DNA from: Ctena decussata
Lineage: Eukaryota; Mollusca; Bivalvia; Lucinida; Lucinidae
Length of the DNA stretch: 64,000 nt
Assembly (NCBI GenBank): GCA_963989385.1
Contig: OZ022498.1
Span: forward strand, 5,649,501 to 5,713,500
Reading direction: 5' to 3'
How positions within the stretch are numbered: position 1 is the first letter of the stretch; every line of letters begins with the position of its first letter. Under the pieces are notes generated by a model. That model was given only the letters and a program-made list of their open reading frames with translations, was not told where the DNA came from and did no database searches. Made by a program: the position numbers and the translations under genes. This document shows positions 1-12,100 of this stretch, one piece after another.

Positions 1-11
1 GTACATGATAA

Positions 12-106
12 ATGGCTTCCTGCAGAGACTGTCCGCGTGATTCTGCTTCCTGCCGAGGCTCTCGGCAGGAAGCAGAGTCACGCGGACAGTCTCGGCAAGA
101 AGCCAA
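12..106. repeat. Perfect-looking fold-back, about 45-bp arms
   Basis: The left arm (about 13-57) and right arm (about 61-106) are inverted copies around a 3-base loop. The motif CTCGGCAGGAAGC then recurs in direct orientation to about 200 with GCGGACAGT between copies. The open frame across it is a product of the repeat and is not a gene. Confidence 0.75.
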
Positions 107-305
107 TTTTCGAGGACAGAAGTCTCGGCAGGAAGCAAGAACTAGCGGACAGTCTCGGCGGAAGCCAAATATGATGTACAGTCTCTGCAGGAAGCGAAAA
201 TTAGCGGAATCGATTATTCCCTGTGAATAACAATATTCATGCTTGTTCTGATTTTCAGACATAATCATAACATATGCATATTATAGTTTATATTTTTGTT
301 GTTCA

Positions 306-775
306 ATGAAAAATAAACTTTTATTTAATAAGTCATATACAACTTTAACTTGGCCATATTTTGGAAACCAAGAACTCCATTTTCCTTCATCACAAATACA
401 ATTTTTTGCACCAACATATAACATAATTCATACACTAATGCAGCCGAGATGTGTGTTTTCGACAAAAGTTCATTGAAAACTTATTTTCATGGTGTAGAGA
501 ACACCGCCCAACTCTTAAAACATATATAAGTACACCTGTCACCGTGTGTTGCATAAAAGGGCGGGTGGGGTTCTCTAAGCCATGAAAATTAGTTATAATG
601 AACGTTTGTTGAAAAATACATCTCGGCTGCATTAGTTCATAGATTATACTAAATGTTAGTGCAAAAAATTTATATTTGTGATGAACGAAAATGGAGTTCT
701 AGGTTTCCAAAATTTGGCCATGTTCAAGGTAGTGTATGACTTGTTTAATAAAAGTTTATTTTTCAATATTTTCAA
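306..775. mobile_element. Long fold-back element (MITE-like), about 230-bp arms
   Basis: The sequence from 306 (TGAAAAATAAACTTTTATTT) is mirrored by 740-775, and GCAGCCGAGATG near 441 by CATCTCGGCTGC near 620. The centre is near 540. The arms are imperfect and there is no coding capacity. The termini suggest a non-autonomous DNA transposon; no superfamily is asserted. Confidence 0.75.
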
Positions 776-2151
776 TTTTCATAATACCTTTGAGACAAGA
801 AGTTTGATACTTGGACGAAAAACATATCCCTATAATTACAGCTTCTGCAAATCATCAATGCTAACTCCTGTGCCTTTGACCTTTATTCACGGTCTACTGA
901 TTTTGCCTTATATCTCTAACACTATTTGATGAATTAACATTATTCCTGGCATAGTGGATCAGTCTGACATTGTAAATGACCTCATACTATAGATCCCTAT
1001 GACACCCCACCCCCTTTCATCCACCCACCATCATATCCACAAGTATGAGTGAGAATCCTTGTCCAGGGTGGGGCAAGAGATCTTGATGTTAAAGTTTTCG
1101 ATTAAAGTTTAAGGCTTGTATCTTCAAACTCATTCAAGGTACCTGCTTCGTATTTGATCAGGACCTTCCCTGGAGCATTGGGTTGCAGCAGCAGCAAAGC
1201 ATCCATGCAGACTCTTGTGTCCTTGACATTTATTCATGGTTGAGTGATTTTGCCTTATACCTTTAACACTATTTAATAAATATGCAATATGATTATGCAT
1301 TTCTCTTCAAGCTCATAACTTCGATACCTTTTATGCTACAAAGTTTAAATGTAGTATGATACTTACCCAGACCAACATCTTTGACTTTATGGTAGAGTTC
1401 CCCTGGGTGGGGCCAGGGGTCAGAATGTATCACAGGTCATATTAAATACTTGCAAAATGCAAATAAAATCATAAGTCTGGTACCATTACTTGCCCGGGAG
1501 AGTTAGAAGCTGGACATAATGATCACAGATGAAATAGAGACCAGGCTTTGACAACTGGTCCAGACTAGGGGTGAGGTTATGGGGTGGGGCAAAAGGAAAC
1601 ATGAGAAGTCTGCAAAGGGTAAGGAGGTGTCACCAGACCGACTTAGTACTGGGTAAAGGTGGTGTGAAAACCCATACTAGGAACCACCCTTTGTCACCAT
1701 GAGGCATTATAAGTTAGACTGAGTTGGTAGCTCTCCGTCTGGTGCACGAGGACCCGACCCTCAATGTCCGCAAAGTGTCAAGATAGTGGCATACAAGTCG
1801 GCCCTGTATGCCAAAGGGACCACTGACTTAGTCTAGCTTCTGATGCAAACTTCATTTCATCACTAGCTACCACATTCACCCCTGGTCAACTATGTATATA
1901 CTGGGACATTTTTAATGTTGCTCCATACCTATAATGAATAGTGTCATAACACTTGCTTCAGCAATCCATGATCTTGGTCTGTATTTTGTGGATCAGTAAC
2001 TTCAGGATAGTTTTGTGTTATCTACATTGTTTTGAGTCAGGATACTTTGTAATCGTGAGAGTCAAGCACCCATTAGGCGCGCTTCGTTGTCTTCTGACAA
2101 TTCATGTTAGAACAACTTGATCACGGTAATTATTTTACTTGTCCCAATTTT
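776..2151. other. No recognised gene or repeat
   Basis: This is AT-rich sequence with frequent stops. I looked for missing upstream tetraspanin exons (TM1-TM3, small loop) on the + strand and found none. Two related sentences, CTTTGACCTTTATTCACGG near 874 and a diverged copy near 1210, hint at an old repeat. Confidence 0.4.
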
Positions 2152-4010
2152 TATGCCCCCAACTTTGAAAAAGTTGGTGGGGCATATTGCTTTTGGCTTG
2201 TCCGTCCGTGCGTGTGTGTGTGTGTGTGTGTGCGTCACACTTTTCATGATTGCTGTAACTTTAGAACCCTGCAAGCTAGGGTCTTGAAATTTCACATATG
2301 GATTTCTCATTGAAAATTAGCTGACACATATTTTTTTTCTTTTCGCAGTTATGCCCCTTTTTGGAGTTATGCCCCTTTTAGAAAAATGAGATAGATATCT
2401 TGTTAGCAAGATATCTCAAAAAGTATTTGAGCTATGGCCTTGATATTTGGTATACTGATTGGGTATGAGGAGTAGATTACCTGATTAACTTTTGAGACAA
2501 TTCCGTAAAATATTGATGGAGTTATGGTCCTTGTTTGAATTGGCATTTTTCCAACTTTTGAACCGCTTGAGCTAGGAAGCTGATTTTTGGTATAGTTGTA
2601 ATTCTTGGTGTGTTAAATACTTTAGTACAAGTTAGGTAACTCTGCGTTCATTATTTACTGAGTTACTTCCCCTGATGTTCAGTTCTTATGGCTACTGAGT
2701 TCAAGAACCATTAGATTTAGGGTTTTGATATTTCATATATGGATTCCTTGTGGAAAATTAGCTGACCTGTATTTTTTTTCTTTTCCCAGTTATGCCCCCT
2801 TTTTGGAGTTATGCCCCTTTTAGAAAAATGAGATAAATATCTTGTTAGCAGGATATCTCAAAAAGTATTTGAGCTATGGCCTTGATATTTGGTATACTGA
2901 TTGGGTATGAGGAGTAGATTACCTGATTAACTTTGGGGAGAATTCCGTAAAGTTTTGATGGAGTTATGGCCCTTGGTTGCATTTGGCATTTTTCCAACTT
3001 TTGAATCGCTTGAGCTAGGAAGCTGATTTGCGGAATAGTAGTAGTCCTTATGAGCTTGATACTTTAGTACAGGTGATTAACTTTTGAGACAATTCCGTAA
3101 AATATTGATGGAGCCCTTGGTTGAATTTGGCATTTTTCCAACTTTTGAATCGCTTGAGCTAGGAAGCTGATTTTTGGTATAATAGTAGTTCTTGGTGTGT
3201 TAAATACTTTAGTAAAAGTTAGGTAACTCTGCATTCATTATTTACTGAGTTACTTCCCCTGATGTTCAGTACTTATGCAGCTACTGAGTTCAAGAACCAC
3301 TAGGCATAGGGTTTTGAAATTTCATATATGGATTCCTTGAGGAAAATTAGCTGACATGTATTTTTTTTCTTATCCCAGTTATGCCCCCGTTTTGGAGTTA
3401 CGCCCCTTTTAAAAAAATGAGATAGCTATCTTGTTAGCAAGATATCTCAAAAAGTATTTTAGCTATGACCGTGATATTTGGTATACTGATTGGGTATGAG
3501 GAGTAGATTACCTGATCAACTTTGCGGAGAATTCCGTAAAGTTTTGATGGAGTTATGGCCCTTGGTTGCATTTGGCATTTTTCCAACTTTTGAATCGCTT
3601 GAGCTAGGAAGCTGATTTGTGGAATAGTAGTAGTCCTTATGAGCTTGATACTTTAGTACAGGTTAGGTAACTCTGCATTCATTAATTATGGAGGTATTAA
3701 AAGTATTTGAGCTATGGCCATGATATTTGGTATGCTGATTGGGTATGAGGAGTAGAGTACCTGATTAAGTTTTTGGACAATTCTGTAAATATTTATGGAG
3801 TTTTGGCAATTGTTTTAATTTGTCATTTTTTCAACTTCTGAATTACTTGATCTAGGAAGCTGATTTTTTGTTTAACAGTAGTTCTTGATGTGTTTGATAT
3901 TTTAATAAAGATTAGGTAACTCCTTTTCAGACTTAGACATTCTAAAGTTTGACACCTTTAGAAGCAAGCATATGGTTGGGGGCATAGTGTTTCACAAACA
4001 CAATTTCTAG
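2152..4010 (+). mobile_element. Tandem-module element, family C (Helentron/Helitron-like, non-autonomous)
   Basis: The 5' end reads TATGCCCCCAACTTT and folds on AAGTTGGTGGGGCAT. It is followed by TCCGTCCGTGCG and a GT microsatellite (2207-2231), then several diverged copies of a module of roughly 450-600 bp (for example AAAAAGTATTTGAGCTATGG at about 2410, 2860, 3450 and 3700). The 3' end has GTTGGGGGCATA (inverse of the 5' end), a hairpin at 3987-4001, then CTAG followed by TT. The architecture matches families A, B and D in this window. No protein is encoded. Calling it Helentron-like is inference from the termini. Confidence 0.6.
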
Positions 4011-4046
4011 TTAGAATTTTTACGGTATTCCGATCCTCCAGCACTG

Positions 4047-4272
4047 TAATGTGCTTAAATATTGGGACACCTAAAAGTCGATAATTTTCCATTTGGGACA
4101 AATAGAAAATTACTGATTTTTAGGTGTCCCAAACTTAAAAATCAATAATTTTCCATCCTAAAAATTAATAATTGTCCATCCTAAAAATCAATAATTTTCC
4201 ATTTGGGACAAATGGAAAACTATTAATTTTTACGTGCCCCAATATTAGGTGCCCCAATATTTAAGCACATTA
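4047..4272. mobile_element. MITE with 25-bp terminal inverted repeats
   Basis: TAATGTGCTTAAATATTGGG at the left end is mirrored by CCCAATATTTAAGCACATTA at the right end. The interior has repeated copies of AATAATTTTCCAT in direct and inverted order. It is about 226 bp long with no coding capacity. Confidence 0.75.
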
Positions 4273-4338
4273 GCGTAATCAGATACATTTCATCATCGCA
4301 CGGATGGAAAGCCTAAATTGTCCACTGACATACTTTTT

Positions 4339-6080
4339 AGCTCACCTGAGCCAGAGGCTCCGGGGGAGCTTATAGTATGGTCAGGCTCCGTCGTCCGTCG
4401 TCGTCCGTCGTCCGTCCGTCCGTCCGTCCGTCCGTCCGTCCGTCCGTCGTCCGTCCGTCAACATTTTCAAACGACTTCTCCTCAGAAACCACTGGGCCAA
4501 TTGTAACCAAATTTCATATGTAGCCTCCTGGGACCTTAGGAACGAAAAATTGTTCAAACGGTCCTGGTCACATGACCAACATGGCTGCCATGCCCATATA
4601 TGGTAAAAACCTAAAAAAATCTTCTTCTCCAGAACCAGTAGGCCGATGGCCTTGAAACTTGGTATGTAGCATCAGGTACGCGAGTACTACCAAGATTGTT
4701 CAAATTATGACCGTAGGTTGACCTTGACCTTTTTTACGGTAAGGTCAAATTTTCTTCCTTGTGCTTTTCTATGGCAAAATGCTAGAACATAAGATATCTT
4801 GGAAACTGTTGAAAATTTTGGGCTGATAATTGGTATCTACAGTCATCTTAATTAGTACATGAAGATTTATGAGTACAAGAGGTCAAGGTCATTCTTTGAT
4901 TTTTGGCCCAGAACTCTCATATTTTGACAATTCCAAACAATCTCCTCAAAAGCCCCTGGGCCAATTGAAACCAAATTTCATATAGAGCCTCCAGGAGTTG
5001 AGGGAACAAAAACTTATTCATACGGTCCAGGTCACATGACCAATATGGCTGCCACGCCCATATATGGTAAAAACCTTTGAAAATCTTCTTCTCCAGAACC
5101 AATTGACCGATGGCCTTGAAACTTGGTATGTAGCTTTGGGTACTTGAGTACTATCAAGGTTGTTCAAATTATGACCTTTGGTTGACCTTGATCTTTTTTA
5201 CGGCAAGGTCAAATATGAGAAAATGCTAGAACATAAGATTTCATGGAAAGTTCTGAAGATTTATGCCTAAAAATTGGTATATACAGTTATCTTAATGAGT
5301 ACATGAAGATTTGTGAGTACAAGAGGTCAAGGTCATTCTTTGACCTTTTACCCAGAATTCTCATATTTTGACAATATCAAACAATCTCCTCAAAAACAAC
5401 TAGGCCAATTATATAACCAAATTTCATATAGAGCCTCCAGGGGTTTGAGCAAATGAAAATTAGTTCAAACGGTCCAAGTCACATGACCAACATGACAGCC
5501 AGGCCCATATATGGTAAAAACCTTCAAAAATCTTCTTCTCCAGAACCAATCGACCGATGGCCTTGAAGCTTGGTATGTAGCATTGGGATCTCCAGTACTA
5601 TCAAGATTGTTCAAAATGATGACCTTGGGTTGACCTTGACTATTTTAGGGCAAAGTCAAATGTGGGAAAATGCTAGAACATAAGATTTCATGGAAAGTTT
5701 TGAAGATTTATGCCTAAAAATTGATATCTACAGTCATCTTAATGAGTACATGAAGATTTATGAGTACAAGAGATCAAGGTCATTCTTTGACTTTTGACCC
5801 AGAACTCTGTCATTTTGACAATATCAAACCATCTCCTCAAAAGTCCCTGGGCCAGTTTTGAAACCAAACTTCATATAGAGCCCCCCAGGGGGTTGAGGGA
5901 AAGAATTTTTTTTCAAATGTCCAGGTCACATGACCAACATGTACTCCATGCCCATATATGGTTAAAACCTTTAAAAATCTTTTTCACCAGAACCAGTTGA
6001 CCGATGGCCTTAGAGTAACTTACCCTAGAGTACTGAGGCTGAATGGACTCGGGTGAGCTACAGGACCAATGGTCCTCTTG
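4339..6080 (+). mobile_element. Tandem-module element, family A copy 1
   Basis: It begins AGCTCACCTGAGCC after a T run, has a GTCCGTCCGTC microsatellite at 4389-4458, then four modules of about 450 bp (CCCATATATGGTAAAAAC near 4591, 5057, 5500 and 5951). It ends with an inverted start (GGTGAGCT), the hairpin AGGACCAATGGTCCT and CTTG, then TT. Its last base lies 9 nt before the tetraspanin exon at 6090, so the branch point of that intron must lie inside the element. Confidence 0.65.
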
Positions 6081-6089
6081 TTTTTTCAG

Positions 6090-6194
6090 GTAAATAATTG
6101 GTTGAGGGGCCAGTTTGAAGATTTATTGAAGAATTATAATGGTCCAACCTCAGTTGATGTCTACTCCATTGGCTGGAACCTGATTTTTATAGTT
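6090..6194 (+). CDS. Tetraspanin exon, proximal large extracellular loop
   Basis: Acceptor TTTTTTCAG ends at 6089 and donor GTAAGC starts at 6195. The 35 codons read VNNWLRGQFEDLLKNY and end WNLIFIV, which leads directly into FGCCG of the next exon, as expected just upstream of the CCG motif. Both ends are phase 0. The exon is too short and open-ended to stand out as an ORF. The acceptor is 9 nt from the end of a transposable element. Confidence 0.82.
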
Positions 6195-9100
6195 GTAAGC
6201 TGATCTTTTAATTATGTAAACAAATAAAAGAATGTAGAATGGTGACACAGAAAAAGTCTGTGATCATTAATATATTACTGTTCATTCTTTATGCAGTCCA
6301 GTAAATAATTTCTTAAACTGGTGTTTTTTTAAACAAGTTTGACAATGGTGACAAAGAAAACAGCATATTCGTTTTATTAATTTTATTCACGAGTGCACTG
6401 GAATCATGATATGACTGTGCATTTTTTAGCTCACCTGAGCCAGCGGCTCCGGGGGAGCTTATAGGATGGTAAGGCCCCGTCGTCCGTCCGACCGTCCGTC
6501 GTTCGTCCGTCCGTCGTACGTCCGTCGTCTGTCCGTCAACAATTTCAAATGACTTCTCCTCTGAAACCGCTGGGCCGATTGTAACTAAATTTCATATGTA
6601 GCCTCCTGGGGTCTTAGGAACGAAAAGTTGTTCAAACGGTCCTGGTCACATGATCAACATGGCCGCCATGCCCATATATGGTAAAAACCTAAAAAAATCT
6701 TCTTCTCCAGAACCAACTGGCCGATAGCCTTGAAACTTGGTATGTAGCATTGGGTACGTAAGTACTACCAAGATTGTTCAAATTATGACCTTGGGTTGAC
6801 CTTGACCTTTTTTACGGTAAGGTCAAATTTGCTTCCTTTTGCTTTTATATGGCAAAATGCTAGAACATAAGACATCTTGGAAACTGTTGACGATTTTGGC
6901 CTAAAAATTGGTATCTATAGTCATCTTAATGAGTACATGAAGATTTATGAGTACAAGAGGTCAAGGTCATTCCTTGACCTTTGACCTAGGTCTCTCATAT
7001 TATGACAATCCAAACAATCTCCTCAAAAGCTACTGGGCCAATTGAAATCACATTTCATTTAGAGCCTTCAGGGGTTGAGGGAATGAAAATGTATTCATAC
7101 GGTTCAGGTCACATGACCGACATGGCAGCCACGCCCATATATGGTAAAAACCTTTAAAAAATCTTCTTCTCCAGAACCAATTGACCGATGGCCTTGAAAC
7201 TGGGTATGTAGCATTGGGTACTTGAGCACTATCTAGATTGTTCAAATTATGACCTTGGGTTGACCTTGACCTTTTTTACGGCAAGGTCAAATATAGGAAA
7301 ATGCTAGAACATATGATTTCGTGGAAAAGTTTGAAGATTTTGGCCTAAAAATTGGTATATACATTCACCTTAATGAGTACATGAAGATTTGTGAGTACAC
7401 GAGGTCAAGGTCATTCTTTAGTTTAAACGATATTTCATTAACTATGAATTACATACATATACTACAATACAATTTCAAAAGTATCAGGTCATTCTTTGAC
7501 CTTTGACCCAGAACTCTTATATTTTTACAATTTCAAAAAATCACCTCAAAACCACTGGGCCAATTGAAACCAAATTTCATATGGAGCCTTCAGGGGTTGA
7601 GGGAATGAAAACATTTTCTAATGGTCCAGGTCCCAGGACCAACATGGCCGCCGCGCCCATATATGGTAAAAATCTTTAAAAATCATCTTCTGCAGAACCA
7701 ATTGACTGATGGCCTTGAAACTTGGTATGTAGCATTGGGTACTCTAGTACTATAGAGATTATTCAAAATGATGACCTTAGAATGACCTTGACCATTTTAC
7801 GGCAAGGTCAAATATGAGAAAATGTGAGAGTATAAGATTCATGGGAAGTTTTGAAGACTTAGGCCTAAAAATTGGTATAAACAGTCATCTTAATGAGTAC
7901 ATGAAGGTTTATGAGTACAATAGGTCAAGGTCATTCTTTGACTTTTGACCCAGAACACTCTCATTTTGACAATATCAAACAGTCTCCTCAAAAGCCACTG
8001 GGCCAATTGTGACCGAATTTCATATAGAGCCTTCAGGGGTTGATTGACCAAAAATTTGTTCAAATGGTCCAGGTCACATGACCAACATGGCCGCCATACC
8101 CATTTATGGTATAACCCTTTAATATTTTTCTTCTCCAGAGCCAATATATCTGTGACCTTGAAACTTCATAAGTAGCATGGAGTACTAGAGTACTACCAAG
8201 ATTGTACAGAATTTCAGACATAAGAAAAAGCCACTTTGCCAATTGGTCAGGTGAGCAATTCAGGGCCTCATGGCCCTCTTGTTATTTATTTCATATACTG
8301 GCTCACCAATGATGAAACAAAATATATACATCATCGAGCAAACTCTCAAGAAATCTGAACTGGAATTTACCACTTAATCACCCTGGAAGTAAATATAAAT
8401 TCAAAAAGTTTTTGTCTCGCCTGCGAAGCAGAGGCGAGACATATGTATTGCTTTTCCGGTGTCCTCGTCGTCGGCGGCGTAAACTTTTGTCGAGTTTTTG
8501 CGTTTAGGTCATTTTCTCAGAAACTATAAGGGCTAGAGCCATGAAACTTGGGTCATGCATAAATCTGGAAGAGTACAGCTGAAAGCTATCATCAATATTG
8601 AGTCTTGACCTAGCTTTTACGGTTGACTGACTTCGCAATTTTTTGTCGAGTTTTTGCGTTTAGGTCATTTTCTCAGAAACTATAAGGGCTAGAGCCATGA
8701 AACTTGGGTCATGCATACATCTGGAAGAGTACAGCTGAAAGCCACCATCAATATTGAGTCTTGACCTAGATTTTACGGTTGACTGACTTCGCAATTTTTT
8801 GTCCAGTTTTTGCGTTTAGGTCATTTTCTCAGAAACTATAAGGGTTAGAACCATGTAACTTGGGTCATGCATACATCTGGAAGAGTACAGCTGAAAGCCA
8901 TCATCAATGTTGAGTCTTGACCTACATTTTGCAGTTGACTGACTTTGCATTTTTTTGTCAAGTTTTCACTCAGAAATTATAAGGGCTAGAGCCATGAAAT
9001 TTGGGCCATGCATACATCTGGAAAAGTAGATCTCAAAGCCATCATCAGCCTTGAGTCTTGACCTACATTTTACGGTTGACTGACTTTGCAATTTTTGTTC

Positions 9101-12100
9101 AGTTTACGGGTTTGGGTCATTTTCTCAGAAACTATAAGTGCTAGAGCCATAAAACTTGGTGCATGCTTACATCTGGAAGAGTAAATCTCAAAACTATCAT
9201 CTGTATTGAGTCTTGACCTACATTTTACGGTTGGCTGACTTTGCAATTTTTTGTCAAGTTTTCGCGTTTAGGTCTGTTTCTCAGACACTATAAGAGCTAG
9301 AGCCATGAAACTTGGTTCATGCATACATCTGGAAGAGAACTCGAAGTCATCATCTGTATTGAATCTTGACCTACATTTTGCAGTTGACTGACTTTGCATT
9401 TTTTTGTCAAGTTTTCACTCAGAAACTATAAAGGCTAGAGCCATGAAACTTGGGTCATGCATACATCTCTGCTGAGTGACATAGTGCCAGCAGGCGAGAC
9501 GCCGCATTCCGCGGAATTCTTGTTTATGACTTTAAATAACTCATTCAAGTCAGTATGATGTAGGAAAAGGCATGCCTGACCATAAAAGTTTAGATTTATC
9601 ATTTTTAGATATCAGCCTTGTTGCACGATTTTTTTCTTTTGATTTGTTGCACCTCAACGTTGGGAAATTACAGAAACAGATTATATTTACAGTTCGGGTG
9701 CTGTGGAGTCATGCCCCAGTCGTCTTCCTACAATGACTTCCAGACGTTACCGTCTACCTGGTGGTCTAGTGGTTCACGTGGCTCCGATCTGATTCCCGCC
9801 TCGTGTTGTTATGACGTCACTAAGGAGAACTACAGTAACTATACCAACACGGCATGTACTCAGAACTGGACAGACTATCACCAGTCGGTTTGTATACGAT
9901 TTTATAGTTAGGCCTAAGTGGGAAAATTTCGGAAACGCCATTTAAAGGATAATAGTTAGGGTAACTCGCCCTTAAGTCGAACTTGCCCTTAAGTCGAACA
10001 ATTTAAACTGATAACAGTAACATTTAACTTGGTGGGCCATTACCTGTTAAGATACCAGACGTTACCTTAATCTATGAACAATATGCATAAAATACTCCAA
10101 AATATAAAGCTCACATTACTATACGACTAGCAGTCGTCGCAACTCATTCCTGTTGAGCTGTTTCTAAATTTCATAATTTTGATTTTTATAAATTTTGTAA
10201 AATACTTAATATTATGTAGCAAAAAGGGTCTTAGTTTACGATATTTAATTTTTTAGCTCACCTGAGCCAGCGGCTCCGGGGGAGCTTATAGGATGGTAAG
10301 GCTCCGGCGTCCGTCGTCCGTCGTCCGTCCGTCGTCCGTCCGTCCGTCCGTCCGTCCGTCAACAATTTCAAACGACTTCTCCTCTGAAACCACTGGGCCA
10401 ATTGTAACCAAATTTCATATGTAGCCTCTAGGGGACTTAGGAACGAAAAATTGTTCAAACGGTCCTGGTCACATGACCAACATGGCCGCCATGCCCATAT
10501 ATGGTAAAAACCTAGAAAAATCTTCTCCTCCAGAACCAATAGGCCGATGGCCTTGAAACTTGGTATGTAGCATTGGGTACACGAGCACTACCAAGATTGT
10601 TCAAATTATGACCTTGGGTTCACCTTGACCTTTTTTACGGTAAGGTCAAATTTGCATTCTGTAGCTTTTTTATGGGAAAATGCTAGAACATAAGTTTTCT
10701 TGGAAATTGTTGAAGATTTAGACCTGAAAATTGGTATATACAGTCATCTGAGAGAGTACATGAAAATTAATGCGTATAAAAGGTCAAGGTCATTGTTTGA
10801 CCTTTGACCCTGGTCTCTCATATTTTGACAATTTCACACATCTCCTCAAAAGCCATTAGGCCATTTGTAACCAAATTTCATACAGAGCCTCTAGGGGGCA
10901 GGGGAACGAAAATTTGTTCAAACGGACCGGGTCACATGACCAACATGGCCGCCATGCCCATATATGGTAAAAACCTTTAAAAATCTTCTTCTCCAGAACC
11001 ATTAGGCCAATGGCCTTGAAACTTGGTATGTAGCATCAGGTATGCGAGTACTACCAAGATTGTTCAAATTATGACCTTGGGTTGACCTTGACCTTTTTTA
11101 CGGTAAGGTAAAATTTGCTTAATTAGCTTTTACTTGAACATTAGATTTCTTGGAAATTGTTGAAGATTTAAACTTGAAAATTGGCATATACAGTCATCTA
11201 AATGAGTACATGAAAATTTATATGTACAAGAGGTCAAGGTCATTCTTGACCTTAGACCCTGGTCTCTCATATTGTGACAATTTCACACATCTGCTCAAAA
11301 GCCACTGGGCCAATTGTAACCAAATTTCATACAGAGCCTCTAGGGGCTGAGGGAAAGAAAATTTGTTCAAACAGTCTTGGTCACATTACCAACATGGCCG
11401 CCATGCCCATATATGGCAAAAACCTTTACATTTCTCCTTCTCAAGAACCAAGTGATCAATGGCCTTGAAACTTGGTATATAGCATCAGGTACTAGAGTAC
11501 TATCAAGATTGTTCAAATGATGACCTTGGGCTGACTTGACCTTTTACAAGGCAAGGTCAAGTATGGGAAAATGGTAGAACATAAGAGCTCATGGCAAGTT
11601 TAGAAGATTTTGGCCTAAAAATTGGTATATACAGTCGTCTTAGTTAGTACATGGAAGATTTGCGGGTACAAGAGGTCAAGGTCATCCTTTGACCTCTGAC
11701 CCATGTCTCTTATATTTTGACAATTTAGGACGTCTCCTCAAAAGCCACAGGACCAATTGTAACCAAATATCATACACAGCCTCCAGGGGCTGATAGAACG
11801 AAAATTTATCAAGCGGTCTAGGTCACATGACCTACATGGCCACCATACACAGGTGAGCGATTCAGGGCCTCATGGCCCTCTTGTTTGTTAAACTAATCCA
11901 TGGCTTCTCAATTATCGAAAAGATAACTATTTATGGTCAACATAAGTAAAATTAACAAAATTTTCACGATTAACACAAACCTATGCTTCGTCTTTGAGTC
12001 GAACACCGATTCGCCCTAAAGCCGAACACAGGCATATAGTTTCGGAGACGGTATACACACTGTATCACTAGCAAATACATTCAGTCACAGACTTATTGCA

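Noticed and set aside
1..4300. Upstream tetraspanin exons (TM1-TM3)
   Set aside because: Searched by eye for hydrophobic exons with AG/GT borders and tetraspanin motifs; none seen, so they are probably outside the window.
4318..8242. Several 60-85 codon proteins in the tandem-module elements
   Set aside because: They occur in every copy of the repeat modules, break at different points, and have no domain; they are artefacts of repeat sequence.
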